Shown in pieces: positions 24,603 through 35,032 of a DNA stretch of 64,000 bases; the stretch's first letter is position 1; the number at the start of each line of letters is the position of its first letter. The position numbers and the translations under genes were made by a program. Under the pieces are notes generated by a model. It saw only the letters and a program-made list of their open reading frames with translations, was not told the origin of the DNA and did no database searches. This DNA comes from Adiantum capillus-veneris (Eukaryota > Streptophyta > Polypodiopsida > Polypodiales > Pteridaceae). The stretch spans positions 123,308,470-123,372,469 of the forward strand of contig CM043962.1 in the NCBI GenBank assembly GCA_014529385.2. Direction: 5' to 3'.

Positions 24603-25358
24603 TCAGTTAACCTCTGTCAAAAGTGCCTCTTGTTGTATTTTTCCTAGGCGCCTTAGCTTTTGAGCCACAGGTTTAGTACCTGGTTTTAATTCTATGCCAT
24701 GCTCTATAACATCCACACCTCTAATTTGTGAGTAATTAGTAATAAACAAATTGGGATACCTCTTGAGCATATTGATGTAGGACTGCTTCTCCTCAGGGGT
24801 AAGATCTTTTGCAAGCATCCTCTCGAAGTCTTCATAGTGCTTGTGGTCACCTTTGTCATCCTTTGTTTGCTCCTTTGTTGGATCAACCTCTATTGATGGA
24901 GTTTTTGATGTGTTGAAAATGATTCCCATTACCTCCAAAGACGATTCTTCTTCGCTATTGGATGTAGTGGTTGAACTTTCCTCGTCGCTTGAGCCAAAAC
25001 TCTCTTCACTTTCTTCATCAGCCGTGGTCTCATAGTTGATGTCGAGCTGCTTTCCTTCATGCCAAACGTATACTACATGTTGCCCCATTTTGAGAATCAA
25101 TTGTCCTCGTCCCCATTTTTTATATGCATTCACAACAATGAGCCAAGGCCTCCTTAGGATGATGGGATAGCCCTCCCCCTTGGCCGGCATAACATACATG
25201 TCCACCCGTGCATCTATATTATATACAGAAACTTTTACATTCTCGATGATCCCTAGGCACTTCACACTTGCATTGTTGGCCAGCCTAGCTTGACAATTAG
25301 AGGATTTAGTGATTTCAAGCCCTAGTCTATTCATGGCTCTTTCCGTGATCACACACAC
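24603..25358 (-). CDS. Tat protease and RT N-terminal linker
   Basis: The frame opens with CVITERAMNRLGLEITKSSN after the DGGA active site, which lies at the end of the gag frame. GYPIILRRPWLI is the second protease block (usually ILGRPWL). An acidic Ser/Glu-rich linker (about residues 112-142) leads to a region with YPNLFITNYSQIRGVD and IELKPGTKPVAQKLRR, the usual start of the RT. The final codons reach the RT frame across one stop. The active site reads D-G-G rather than D-S/T-G. Confidence 0.82.
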   Translation of the reverse strand: MCVITERAMNRLGLEITKSSNCQARLANNASVKCLGIIENVKVSVYNIDARVDMYVMPAKGEGYPIILRRPWLIVVNAYKKWGRGQLILKMGQHVVYVWHEGKQLDINYETTADEESEESFGSSDEESSTTTSNSEEESSLEVMGIIFNTSKTPSIEVDPTKEQTKDDKGDHKHYEDFERMLAKDLTPEEKQSYINMLKRYPNLFITNYSQIRGVDVIEHGIELKPGTKPVAQKLRRLGKIQQEALLTEVN

Positions 25359-26800
25359 ATTTGTGCTCCACCATCAACATACACATTGGATACCTTCCTA
25401 CCCCTTACATAAGCATCTACAATAGGTTCCACATCTTGTTGTGGCTTTGAAGTCAATGCCTTTATTGTCACCTTTTCTTTCTTCCTTAGGAGTCTTGTGC
25501 TTACAAGTTTGGGCCAATGCCTTCTCACCTTGGGTGATAGATGTAGGAGTTGAGGCCAAGAAATATTGGGCTTTTGAGTTTGCAGATCTTCTAAGATGTT
25601 GTAGGGTTCCATATTCTTTCCTAATGGAAACTCATTGATGCTGATCTCCCTTCGCCTTGATCTCTGCTTCTTGTCTCCTTCCTCCTTCTTTGACTTTTTC
25701 TTCCTCTCCTTCCTTGCAGGTTCTGACTCTTCATTCCTTGTGTCTTCACCCTTGTTGTGTGCTCTTGTGCGCTTTTCTGCTGGCATAACATCAAAGTGTA
25801 TAGGGCTCACCTCTATCTCCTCTTCCAGCTTTATGAAGTTTACTCCTCTCTCTTCCTCGACTAGTGGGACAGGAGGGATGTTTGCCACTGGAGGTGGTGG
25901 TGGTCGACGAAGAATTTGTGGGGCTTGAGCATGCTCTTGCTGCACCATGAGCGGAGGGGGTCTAGGAGGGTGTATGTCCCCTGGAAGCCTTCGAGGGTGA
26001 GGGCAATTATACATGCCATGACCAACTTCGTTGCAATTCCAGCATCTCAATTCTTGTGCTTGACGTCGTTGATTGCAATTCCCTTCTCTTGGTTGTCGTT
26101 GTTGAGGTAGGCCCTGCACTAGATTCAAGGTGAGACTCTCTAGTTGTTGAGTTAATCTTTGCAAGATCTCTTGTTGTGATCCTTCCCCTATTTGTGAAGT
26201 TTGGGCAAGAGAGCCCCTAACTTGTGCTCCCATGCTTGGTGAAGAATCCCTCTCAATGACTTCATTTAGGTCCCTTGTTCTATGTGCTTGAAAATTTAAC
26301 TTCTTGAATTTGACCATGGCCACCTCACGTGCTTCCTCAAATGTTGTTGATGGGAATTTTAACTCTACCTTGGTTTTTAAAATTGGATACAAGCCAACCA
26401 TGAACCTATCTTTCTTTAGAAAGTTTGGTGCACCACCTTGGTTTTGTAAGGTAGCCTCCCATCCATCCCATAGGTTAAGGAAAACAGCCTCGTAAGATGG
26501 GTAGTCTTCAAGGAATACCTGTTTATGTTGAAGTAGACACTTCCAAAGACCCTCTGGAGTATCTCCTTGCCCAAATTTGGCAAGAAAACTTGCACGTAGC
26601 CTCTCCCAATTGGTTTTGTTTTGAGGTTGCAAGGCCTCGTACCATGCCTTAGCCTCCCCTTTGAGAACGAGTGGAAAAGCACGCAGCTTTACCTCTTCTT
26701 GATCTCTCCCAGAGATGAGGTGTGCCATCTCCAAATTATCCAGAAATTCTTGTGCATCCTCACCATTTTTAGAATGAAAGGTAGGAAAAGTGCTTGACAT
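25349..26800 (-). CDS. Tat gag with zinc knuckle and start of protease
   Basis: The first ATG is at 26800; the open frame extends upstream to 26857 without an ATG. Domains from the ATG: gag capsid block (about 1-175, GEAKAWYEALQ), Gln-rich spacer, zinc knuckle CWNCNEVGHGMYNC (about 255), Pro-rich stretch PPRPPPLMVQQ, a highly basic Lys/Arg/Glu segment, and the protease start YVDGGAQMCV. The frame then ends inside a (TG)n run at about 25350, nine bases into the next frame. A two-base slip in that run explains the break. The N-terminal 175 codons are duplicated at 20413. Confidence 0.88.
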   Translation of the reverse strand: MSSTFPTFHSKNGEDAQEFLDNLEMAHLISGRDQEEVKLRAFPLVLKGEAKAWYEALQPQNKTNWERLRASFLAKFGQGDTPEGLWKCLLQHKQVFLEDYPSYEAVFLNLWDGWEATLQNQGGAPNFLKKDRFMVGLYPILKTKVELKFPSTTFEEAREVAMVKFKKLNFQAHRTRDLNEVIERDSSPSMGAQVRGSLAQTSQIGEGSQQEILQRLTQQLESLTLNLVQGLPQQRQPREGNCNQRRQAQELRCWNCNEVGHGMYNCPHPRRLPGDIHPPRPPPLMVQQEHAQAPQILRRPPPPPVANIPPVPLVEEERGVNFIKLEEEIEVSPIHFDVMPAEKRTRAHNKGEDTRNEESEPARKERKKKSKKEEGDKKQRSRRREISINEFPLGKNMEPYNILEDLQTQKPNISWPQLLHLSPKVRRHWPKLVSTRLLRKKEKVTIKALTSKPQQDVEPIVDAYVRGRKVSNVYVDGGAQMCV

Positions 26801-26853
26801 TTTTACAATACAAGGAGGCTTGTGTACCACAAAGTTTTGACTACAATGAGTGA

Positions 26854-27066
26854 TCACATCAAAATGAAAATATATACATCAAGTGTTAGTTCATAATTTA
26901 TCATAGGCAAAATAAAAGGGTTGATTGAGGCATTAATTTCATTAAGGCGAGTGGGTCCAAAAATTCTCCTAATGGTTGCTTGAAATCTAAATTTTGTAGC
27001 AATTATGATGTGCACAGATTGATGAGCTATCGGTGTCAAAGGAGAAGCATCTCCAGGTTGGTTCAT
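26854..27066 (-). CDS. Leader ORF B, minus-strand copy
   Basis: A 70-codon frame from ATG at 27066, equal in length to the plus-strand copy at 20147 and differing at about four residues, all in the first 15. It keeps FGPTRLNEINASINPFILP. It immediately precedes gag. Function unknown. Confidence 0.5.
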   Translation of the reverse strand: MNQPGDASPLTPIAHQSVHIIIATKFRFQATIRRIFGPTRLNEINASINPFILPMINYELTLDVYIFILM

Positions 27067-27149
27067 GTGACAATGTGTTCTCCTTTTTCTTTCTCTTCAA
27101 GAAAGTTTCCTTTTGAGTGGATCGCTATCTAGCGCCTCTTGTCCGTGCC

Positions 27150-27362
27150 TCAAAACAAAATAAAAACATGGACATCAAATGAATCATCATAATTAATGAA
27201 TGGAAGAATGATGGGATTTGGAGATACCAAGATTTCACCAAGTCTTTCTGCACCAAACATAAAAACAATGCGTTGCTGGTAAAAAAAATTACGATCTACA
27301 CAAATGTTAATTCTGATGCATTGTGTAAAATGAAAAGCATATGGTGCAACTCTATTGTTCAT
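27150..27362 (-). CDS. Leader ORF A, minus-strand copy
   Basis: A 70-codon frame from MNNRVAPYAF (27362), with about five changes from the plus-strand copy at 19850 and no stop. It sits about 30 bp after the primer site (complement of 27392-27408, TGGTGCCCCCATTGAGG on the minus strand). Function unknown. Confidence 0.5.
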   Translation of the reverse strand: MNNRVAPYAFHFTQCIRINICVDRNFFYQQRIVFMFGAERLGEILVSPNPIILPFINYDDSFDVHVFILF

Positions 27363-27414
27363 GAGATGAATAGAAGGCAATTATGAAAGTTCCTCAATGG
27401 GGGCACCACTGTTA

Positions 27415-27554
27415 TGAGAGCGGATTTTTGAGATGGGGCTCAACTCAAGGCTCCCACCAGACAAACCACTCTGTGAGGCCCTACACATGCGTATTTCTTA
27501 GGGGCACCACCCTCGTTTATGGAGAAAGAAGGAAACCAAAACAAATCATATGCA

Positions 27555-27586
<32 letters not shown>

Positions 27587-28509
27587 CTTCCTTATGTGCT
27601 TCAACACAAAATGCCCTTCAACCATTCAACACACACTCCTTAAGCAATCCCTTTGAACACTGCACAAACTCACATGCAAAGAGTGACCTTCACCATATTA
27701 GTGCTCATATACTTCTATGAAAATCAAGCACACAACCTCTTAGCAAAGCTCAAAACACCAGAATGCACAAATACTTGACAACTCCTTTCCTTTCCCAAAA
27801 AAAAGAGACTACTTACACACATAAGGCGGCATACATAGAGAGCTCTTCTCCATCTATGCAGCCTCAGGACTTACTTACACACAACATAAGGAGAGAATCC
27901 AAGCAAATAGATACCATGGTGCACAAAAAACTTTCTCAACAAAACAAGCAACGCAATGAGCACAAAATATGAGAAGCTGCCAAGATATGCTTACCAATTT
28001 TACAATCGTTTAGAGCAATAGTGTGACGACGATCCCCCAATTGCAGCAATTTGTTGATCAAACCATGAGATAGATCATTGAACTTGATATCCTTGCTCTC
28101 ATATAGAAGCTACAATCCTTATTTAGGGATGAGTATGGTAAGAGAAATGTTTGCAAGAGAATGGTAGCAATAGCATGTTGATGCTCTCTGTATGGCAACG
28201 CTTATGATAGCGAGCTTAGGAAATGGATAGGGAGACGAGAGGGGAGAGATATTAGGGCTTCCCTAACCTTAGAGGAGCTTATTTGCAGCAATGGAGTAGC
28301 TGTGTGTTTTCGTGCTTGCCAAAGGGCCTTTTTATAGCTGTACAAGTCCTTGAGTTAGGTTAAACTTGACTAGGGTAGGTGATTAACCATAGTTAGGTTC
28401 CCTTTTGACCATTCCTTCAATTATGCAAATAAGGGACTTATTTTCTCATTAAAAATAGCCTTTTAAGTCGTGGAGGCTCCATAAGGGTTGATAATGTATG
28501 TGGCCCCCA
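27415..28509 (-). repeat. Tat 5' LTR, about 1.1 kb
   Basis: On the minus strand it runs TGGGGGCCACATACATTATC to CCGCTCTCA, with a TG start and CA end. It includes a TATAAAAAGGCCCTTTGGC-like stretch (plus-strand GGGCCTTTTTATAGC near 28325), which is a plausible promoter TATA box. It is homologous over its length to 32212-33330. Confidence 0.88.
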
Positions 28510-29349
28510 CTATGATGTCCCTACAGTGGCTCCTGCAGAGTGTCCCCATCCTGTTTCTTGTGTCTCTGGAAGCATCTTGAGCCGACCCCTCCACATGCAA
28601 GTGGTTTTTAACTCCCCATTGGTATTTTAGAATGTTGAATAAGTCAAGAAAACTTTCCACCTTTGTGGTTTACCGGATTGTAACTTTGACCTGCAGTAAC
28701 AGTGTCGGCAGCACCTTGTTTTCACCGTAACTTTCAGCCTGTAACTCAGAATTGGGTGCTGTAAAAGGCAAAGTTGACCTTCTCAAAGTGTTTATCATAT
28801 GAAGCAAACTCCAAACTAGAAAGGTAACCGATCCAGTTGTTTCACTTCTTGCTAACGTATGCACTTAGCATATCCTTTAGTGTTATTTAACGTATGCACT
28901 TTGCATATCCTTTAGTACTAAATAGAATGCTTGTAAACTGCCCATCCTACGCGGGATGAATAGCAGCAGTAAGAGTGAGGTGCTTTCCCCCAACCACTTA
29001 TAGAAAGTCGCCCACGACTGACGACAAACTATGACTCAATCATTGAGTATCCATCCATATACTCGATATGGAATGGAGACAACCAACTAGGTTGAAAGCA
29101 GATTGGAGTTTGAAGCAACCAATCACAAACACCCATACTCAACCATCACCTTGTATGGCAGGGTGTAAACTTATACGAAATCTGCAAGAGAGATTGCACT
29201 GGCAGTGCAAAAGGGTGCAGAAAGAATAAAGTCCATGAATTTGCATGCCGCTCCGAATAAATGTGTGTTAAACACTAGGGCCCATAACACCTAGTGTGCA
29301 TGCATTTAACACAAATATATCCGAACGGCAATTCCATGACGAGACTTTG

Positions 29350-29515
29350 GACCATAATAGAATGTGACACCCTAGTCACACCTAGGTACTAACCATGAGA
29401 CATTCTCATGAACATAGCATACTTTGCAACAAAAGTTGGACCATAACAGAATGTGACAACCCAGGCACACCTAGGTACCAACCATGAGACATTCTCATGA
29501 ACATAGCATACTTAG
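29350..29515. repeat. 83-bp tandem duplication
   Basis: GAATGTGACA, CACACCTAGGTAC and CCATGAGACATTCTCATGAA recur with a period of about 83 bp. Each unit holds the near-palindrome TGAGACATTCTCA. Confidence 0.85.
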
Positions 29516-30119
29516 CTATATGTAGAAACAACCCTCCATTAAGGTGGTTTCACAGCACTTGTAATCGTAACAAGTTTGTACTTAGTACCCGATAATTTTT
29601 GGCCACTGAAATTTCTCCTAATACTGTGTGCTCAAAATGGTCGAACCAATGGATACGACCAGCACCTAGGGACTTCGTCACGACACATTGGTAGAAATTT
29701 GGCGCCAGTGTCAGTCCCAGAGACTCATATTCTTCACATGTGGAATATGTCTCAAACAAGGATATCAAGAAAAGTGACATCCATCAAGTACGAGATGTAC
29801 TTGTGTGTGGAGGTAACTGCAAACACTCTGCGACAAGAGTGAGAGGGACCCTCATTCATTGCTCCACACTGGCTAAACCGAACTCCTTGAGTTTCTAGAC
29901 CATGTTGTATCCCATGTGACAAAATGTGCCAAATTGAACCCTACACGTGGATTCGTAACATCATAATGTATATTGGAGGCTACGGCCCAAAATACTTTGG
30001 TTTGACATGCCCTTGGCATGGATCTGAAACATTCAAGCATATTTGTACGACTTGAAAAGACCAAACAATATTGCACTGGAACCCCTGGGTATTGCCTTCG
30101 CAATCCAAACCCGTTGGTT

Positions 30120-30297
30120 AGAATCTACGTAGTCAAACCCCTTGGTAAGACCCTGTGTAGAAACTGCTCAACTAGCAGGTAACGGTTATCAACATAGTCA
30201 ACCGTATAGAATCTATGTAGTCAAACCTCTTGTAAGACCCTGTGTAGCAACTGCTCAACTAGCAGGTAACGGTTATCAATATAGTCAACCGTATCCA
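30120..30297. repeat. About 90-bp tandem duplication
   Basis: AGAATCTACGTAGTCAAACC and CTGCTCAACTAGCAGGTAAC with GGTTATCAA occur twice, starting near 30120 and 30211. It is part of the decayed element interior. Confidence 0.85.
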
Positions 30298-31957
30298 TAA
30301 TGATTGGAATCAACCAAAAAAGTTGAATTTGTCCACTACCACGTGGTAGATTGCGGACTTCTTTCCATGAAAGTGTAATGGAAATAGATCAAACTGAGAT
30401 CCTCCATGTCGATAGAGTGATTTAGCAATCACCCGCTGGGTCTTACCCAAAACTGTGTTTCCCCAGACACTCGTAGTGCTATAGAGAGAGCAAGAGATCC
30501 ACACAAGTGAGATGCCTAGCTCTTATAGACAGCCATGCTGTCGCAACTGCTTGCTGCATCTATACTTTATGGTAGAGATTAGTTGATGTGAGAAAATCTA
30601 TTCGAGTGTCGCACCAAAACATGTTGTGCTTACAGAACACCCAAAAGATCTGGAATGGCGAGACTCTTGCTTGGCCATTAACATCGATGGAGACTTCACT
30701 GAGTAGATCAATGTGTGTTCCATGATGCTTCATGTACCCATAATGCCTGCTCCTAGCAAGCTGCAATGGCTTAGAAATGAGTATGCATCCAATGCATAGA
30801 GCCGTGCTCCCAAAAATCTTGCTTTCCTCCGCCTCGAGAGTGCCCAACGAGGAGAGATCAAAAATCAACAGCCGATGTAAGATAGAAGTCAGTTTATTGG
30901 AATGTCGCTATAGGGAGCCTTGCTCCTAGAATGTAGCTGATGGTAAACAATTACTTGAAATGATAATTACCGGTCGTGCTTGCCGAATACCGTGATCGGA
31001 TAGGTCACAGGCCCTGCCTTAGTTTCCTTTGTATCAACAATCAACCTCCGATGAACATGTGTTGTCGAAGTATTGTGTATTCAAGCCGTGCTTGATGTTG
31101 ATCCCTCAACCAAACAGTGGTTCGTGGGAAACAAAACAATCAACAAAAGTTGAATGCATACGGAACTGTCACAAGCCGTGCACATAGCATGTGTGAAAAC
31201 GTGATCAAACCAAAACAAAAGCTATTGCATACCTGGTTGATCATGCGATTCAACCTATCAGTCAGTGTGTCCATGGACCTCAAAGCGCAACCGAGCTTAC
31301 GGAGAAGCTTTTCAGCACCTGCCAATCGGTTACAGCTCGCCCTTGACGACACCCTTGCTGAGTCTGAAGCCATGCTCGAGTGCCGAGAACCATAGCTGAT
31401 AGATCTCTTGCATATCGTCATGTACTGCAAAACCTTCACAATGTTGCACTAGCGATCATTGCTCAAGTCACGAAGGCCGAGCGTGGACACAAGCTCTTGG
31501 TTTTTAGGAAATTGGGGATGTCCAACTTTTGGGTACTTTAATGTGAAACAAAAGAAAGAAGCTATGGCCGTTTGCTGCAGACAGCGCAGATGGAGAAGAA
31601 ATGCTCACACAGCTCCATGCAAAGCTTTTCGGCCCTACTCGCAAAAACGAAACGTGATGTACATGCTGGACCGATCCCATTTGGATTCAGTACCACTTCA
31701 AAACATGCAGGCCACGCTTCTCACTTTTGCAGACAAGGATCGCTGCCCACGGAAATTTCCGTCGTCCTCTCCCCGGCTTGTGTAGGTTGCCGCTTCCACG
31801 GCCCTCCTCTTGCATGCTTCATGCAATCATCACTTGCATGCTTCATGCATGGCGCCCATCTCCTTCCTCCTTCCTCCAGGCAAGAGCCATGCTCAGCATA
31901 CACGAACGAGAGAGAGAGAGAGAGAGAGAGAGAGGGATTGCCTTCTTCTTCGATCGA

Positions 31958-31998
<41 letters not shown>

Positions 31999-32211
31999 CT
32001 TTTTCCTCCTCCATGGCTCTCTCCTCCCCCTGAGCTCTGATACCAGTGTAAGAACCCCGGGAGCTAGAGATCCGGATCCTCCATCCAACCGCCCGTATAT
32101 ATAGGCTCTTAGCCCTAGGATCCCCTTTCCACATTGCTAGCTGGCCCGTGGCCGGGGTCCGTGAACCCCCTTAGGGTAGGGCCCTGCCCGTAGGACCCAT
32201 GTCCTGACAGC

Positions 32212-33130
32212 CCACATACATTATCAACCCTTATGGAGCCTCCACGACTTAAAAAGCTATTTTTAATGAGAAAATAAGTCCCTTATTTTCATAATTGAAG
32301 GAATGGTCAAAAGGGAGCCTAACTATGGTTAATCACCTACCCTAGTCAAGTTTAACCTAACCCAAGGTCTTGTACAACTATAAAAAGGCCCTTTGGCAAG
32401 CACAAAAACACACACACCTACTCCATTGCTGCAAATAAGCTCCTCTAAGGTTAGGGAAGCCCTAATCTCTCTCTCCTCTCGTCTCCCTATCCATTTCCTA
32501 AGCTCGCTATCATAAGCGGCACCATAGAGAGAGCATCAATATGCTATTGCTACCATTCTCTTGCAAACATTTCTCTTACCATACTCATCCCTAAATAAGG
32601 ATTGTAGCTTCTATATGAGATCAAGGATATCAAATTCAATGATCTATCTCATGGTTTGATCAACAAATTGCTGCAATTGGGGTGTCGTCGTCACACTATT
32701 GCTCTAAACGATTGTAAAATTGGTAAGTATATCTTGGCAGCTTCTCCTATTTTGTGCTCATTGGGTTGCTTGTTTTGTTGAGAAAGTTTTTTGTGCACCA
32801 TGGTGTCTATTTGCTTGGCTTCTCTCCTTATGTTGTGTGTAAGTAATTCTTGGGGCTGCATAGATGGAGAAGAGCTCTCTATGCATGCCGCCTTATGTGT
32901 GTAAGTAGTCTCTTTTCTTTGGGAAAGGAAAGGAGTTGTCAATTATTTGTGCATTCTGGTGTTTTGAGCTTTGCTAAGAGGTTGTGTGCTTGCTTTTCTT
33001 AAAAGTATATGAGCACTAATATGGTGAAGGTCACTCTTTGCATGTGAGTTTGTGCAGTGTTCAAAGGGATTGCTTAAGGAGTGTGTGTTGAATGGTTGAA
33101 GGGCATTTTGTGTTGAAGCACATAAGGAAG

Positions 33131-33191
<61 letters not shown>

Positions 33192-33330
33192 GCATATGGT
33201 TTGTTTTGGTTTCCTTCTTTCTCCATAAAAGAGGGTGGTGCCCCTAAGAAATACGCATGTGTAGGGCCTCACGGAGTGGTTTGTCTGGTGGGAGCCTTGA
33301 GTTGAGTCCCATCTCAAAAATCCGCTCTCA
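32212..33330 (+). repeat. Tat LTR, plus-strand copy
   Basis: It is homologous to 27415-28509 in inverse orientation, from CCACATACATTATCAACCC to GCTCTCA. The first six bases (TGGGGG) are missing where it meets the short LTR at 32209. No primer site follows; the 22-bp duplication and repeat R begin at once, so this is a 3' LTR or solo LTR. Confidence 0.88.
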
Positions 33331-33331
33331 C

Positions 33332-34991
33332 TGGTAATTTGGCAGCCCATCGAGCCTCTCTCGGTCACTCCCTCACTGGCATATTGCTTTTGTTAATATC
33401 CACCATGGATATCGGCAAGAGATGTGTTTTCAACCCATTTCTCTAGCATTGGGAGTATTGATCAGTCCTAGATCTACCTCTAGGTGTCTAAAAGAATCTA
33501 AACATGCATCAAAACAACCCCAAAGTTGTCTTGTCTTCAGAAGTCATGGTGGCAACATTCACTGTTCTAGTCTACTTGAGGTGTTGCATGTATGTACATT
33601 TCATTTACACAACGTAAAGCACACTCATACAAACAACAATACAACTTTAAGAGAGGCCTTTTTTGAAAGCATTACTGTACATTGGGGTCAGATATATAAT
33701 ACATAGCTATGGAAGCAACAGAATGTAATGGTACTCTTTTACATGTCGTGCCTGAAGACATCTAAATGTTGGGCCTTTCCTTTCAATCTGCACCTTTCTT
33801 TTACGACCCTCAAGCATGAGCACTAATAACATCAAGCTCATAATCACATTGGCACAATCAGGAAGAAAAGTAGCATTGTTAAGCACTCTTGTTGTGAGAT
33901 GATGACAAACAAAACTTGTTATTTACCGTCCGTGAAAGAACAAGCATGCGGCTTGCGAGGGACTTATTTGTCTCATTATAGGGGCGCCAACTTGTTAGGA
34001 GGACTGCTTATGATGTGTTAGTAAGTTGTTTTCTTTTAGACCATATCTAGTGCTTTGAAACGTTTTCAGTTGCACCTATTCGGCTAGGGTCAACCTTTGT
34101 GCTGGTGGAAAGCTAGATTTATGGAGTTGCACCTAAGCCTAGGCTGATTACAGTGGGTCCTACAAAAATTGCATAATCTAGTTGTCAATTGGACATGTGC
34201 GCATGTCTTGTGACAGACATCTTAATAGCGGTTACTTTCTTGACCAGGTACAAAAAGTTGGGAGGAAGCATGTTTGCTTGCACTGCTTAGAGAAAGGCAG
34301 TGTCTCAGGGCTGCAACAAGACGAGACATTGCAATGGCCAAAAAAGAGACATTTTGCCTTGAAACCCGAACACGGCTGAAATAGAGAATTTATAGCACGC
34401 CTCGAAAGGCCAAGTTGAGAAGCTAGCATTTCCATGCAGATGATTTGGGAGCGCCGGCAACAAATCTTTTGCATCGTTTTTGCAGAACTTGCAGTCTACC
34501 AACATTTTTTGCGTCCAAATCAGTCCAAGAATTTGTAGGCCAGATCAACCCTAGTTTTTCTATTCCACGCCAACAAGTTAGCCCTAATGTTAGTCTGTAC
34601 ATCGGGTCAACCTCAATGTTTTCAAGTTTCAACCCTTTCAATCACTCAAGACTGGCTTAGATCTCCCTTTACGATCTCTTTTTTGTAGTCATGTACTTCA
34701 ACAGCCCACTAAGCCTCTGTTTGACCATTCCCTCGCTCGTGCTCTCATCACTATCCATCGTCGACATTGTCGAGATTTGCAATTCAATATTTCATTTCTT
34801 TAACATCGGGAGTGCAGATCAGCCCTAGATCTACCTCCTGGTGTCCAAAAGAATCCAAAGGTACATCGGAGTCAGTAGAGTCTCAATTCAAGGTATTGCA
34901 TGTATGTACATTCCATTCACATTGTCTGAAACAAATACTATGTTGGCAATGGTGCGAGAGGCCCTTGAGAGGGTTGGTTCAAACCCTATCG

Positions 34992-35032
<41 letters not shown>

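Larger units (their letters stand above)
21511..28509 (-). mobile_element. Tat-lineage Ty3/gypsy retrotransposon lacking its 3' LTR
   Basis: On the minus strand the order is LTR (28509-27415), primer site, small ORFs A and B, gag, protease, RT, RNase H, a second archaeal-type RNase H, integrase, long untranslated 3' region and polypurine tract. The two RNase H domains mark the Tat clade (relatives of Ogre and Retand). Compared with other elements in the window the frames are long, with only a few breaks, so this is a fairly young copy. The 3' LTR is absent, replaced by the 370-bp spacer and the inverted gag copy. Confidence 0.88.
28510..32209 (-). mobile_element. Decayed short-LTR retroelement, 5' end intact
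   Basis: On the minus strand a 163-bp LTR (32209 TGTCAGGACATGGG to 32047 GGTTCTTACA) is followed by TGGTATCAGAGC (complement of 32034-32045), the initiator-Met primer site. An ATG (MEEEKGLSL) occurs shortly after, inside GA repeats (31903-31934, 31960-31996). The remaining 3.5 kb has only scraps; a MDVTFL phrase near 29770 (minus) resembles the copia spacer between integrase and RT. No second LTR was found. The element abuts the Tat LTR starts at 28509 and 32212. Confidence 0.55.
19432..33353. mobile_element. 13.9-kb composite insertion with 22-bp flanking duplication
   Basis: TGGTAATTTGACAGCCCATC plus GA (19432-19453) recurs with one mismatch at 33332-33353, and the uninterrupted R paralogue near 35910 carries the site once. 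Inside lie a truncated plus-strand Tat LTR and gag, a minus-strand Tat element, a decayed short-LTR element and a plus-strand Tat LTR. Gypsy elements normally make 5-bp duplications, so 22 bp implies another joining route such as template-switching repair. The left boundary falls inside an LTR, whose first roughly 770 bp are missing. Confidence 0.7.

Noticed and set aside
28855-28925. CRISPR-like or structured repeat (CGTATGCACTTWGCATATCC twice)
   Set aside because: Only two copies in plant retroelement DNA, without spacers or cas genes.
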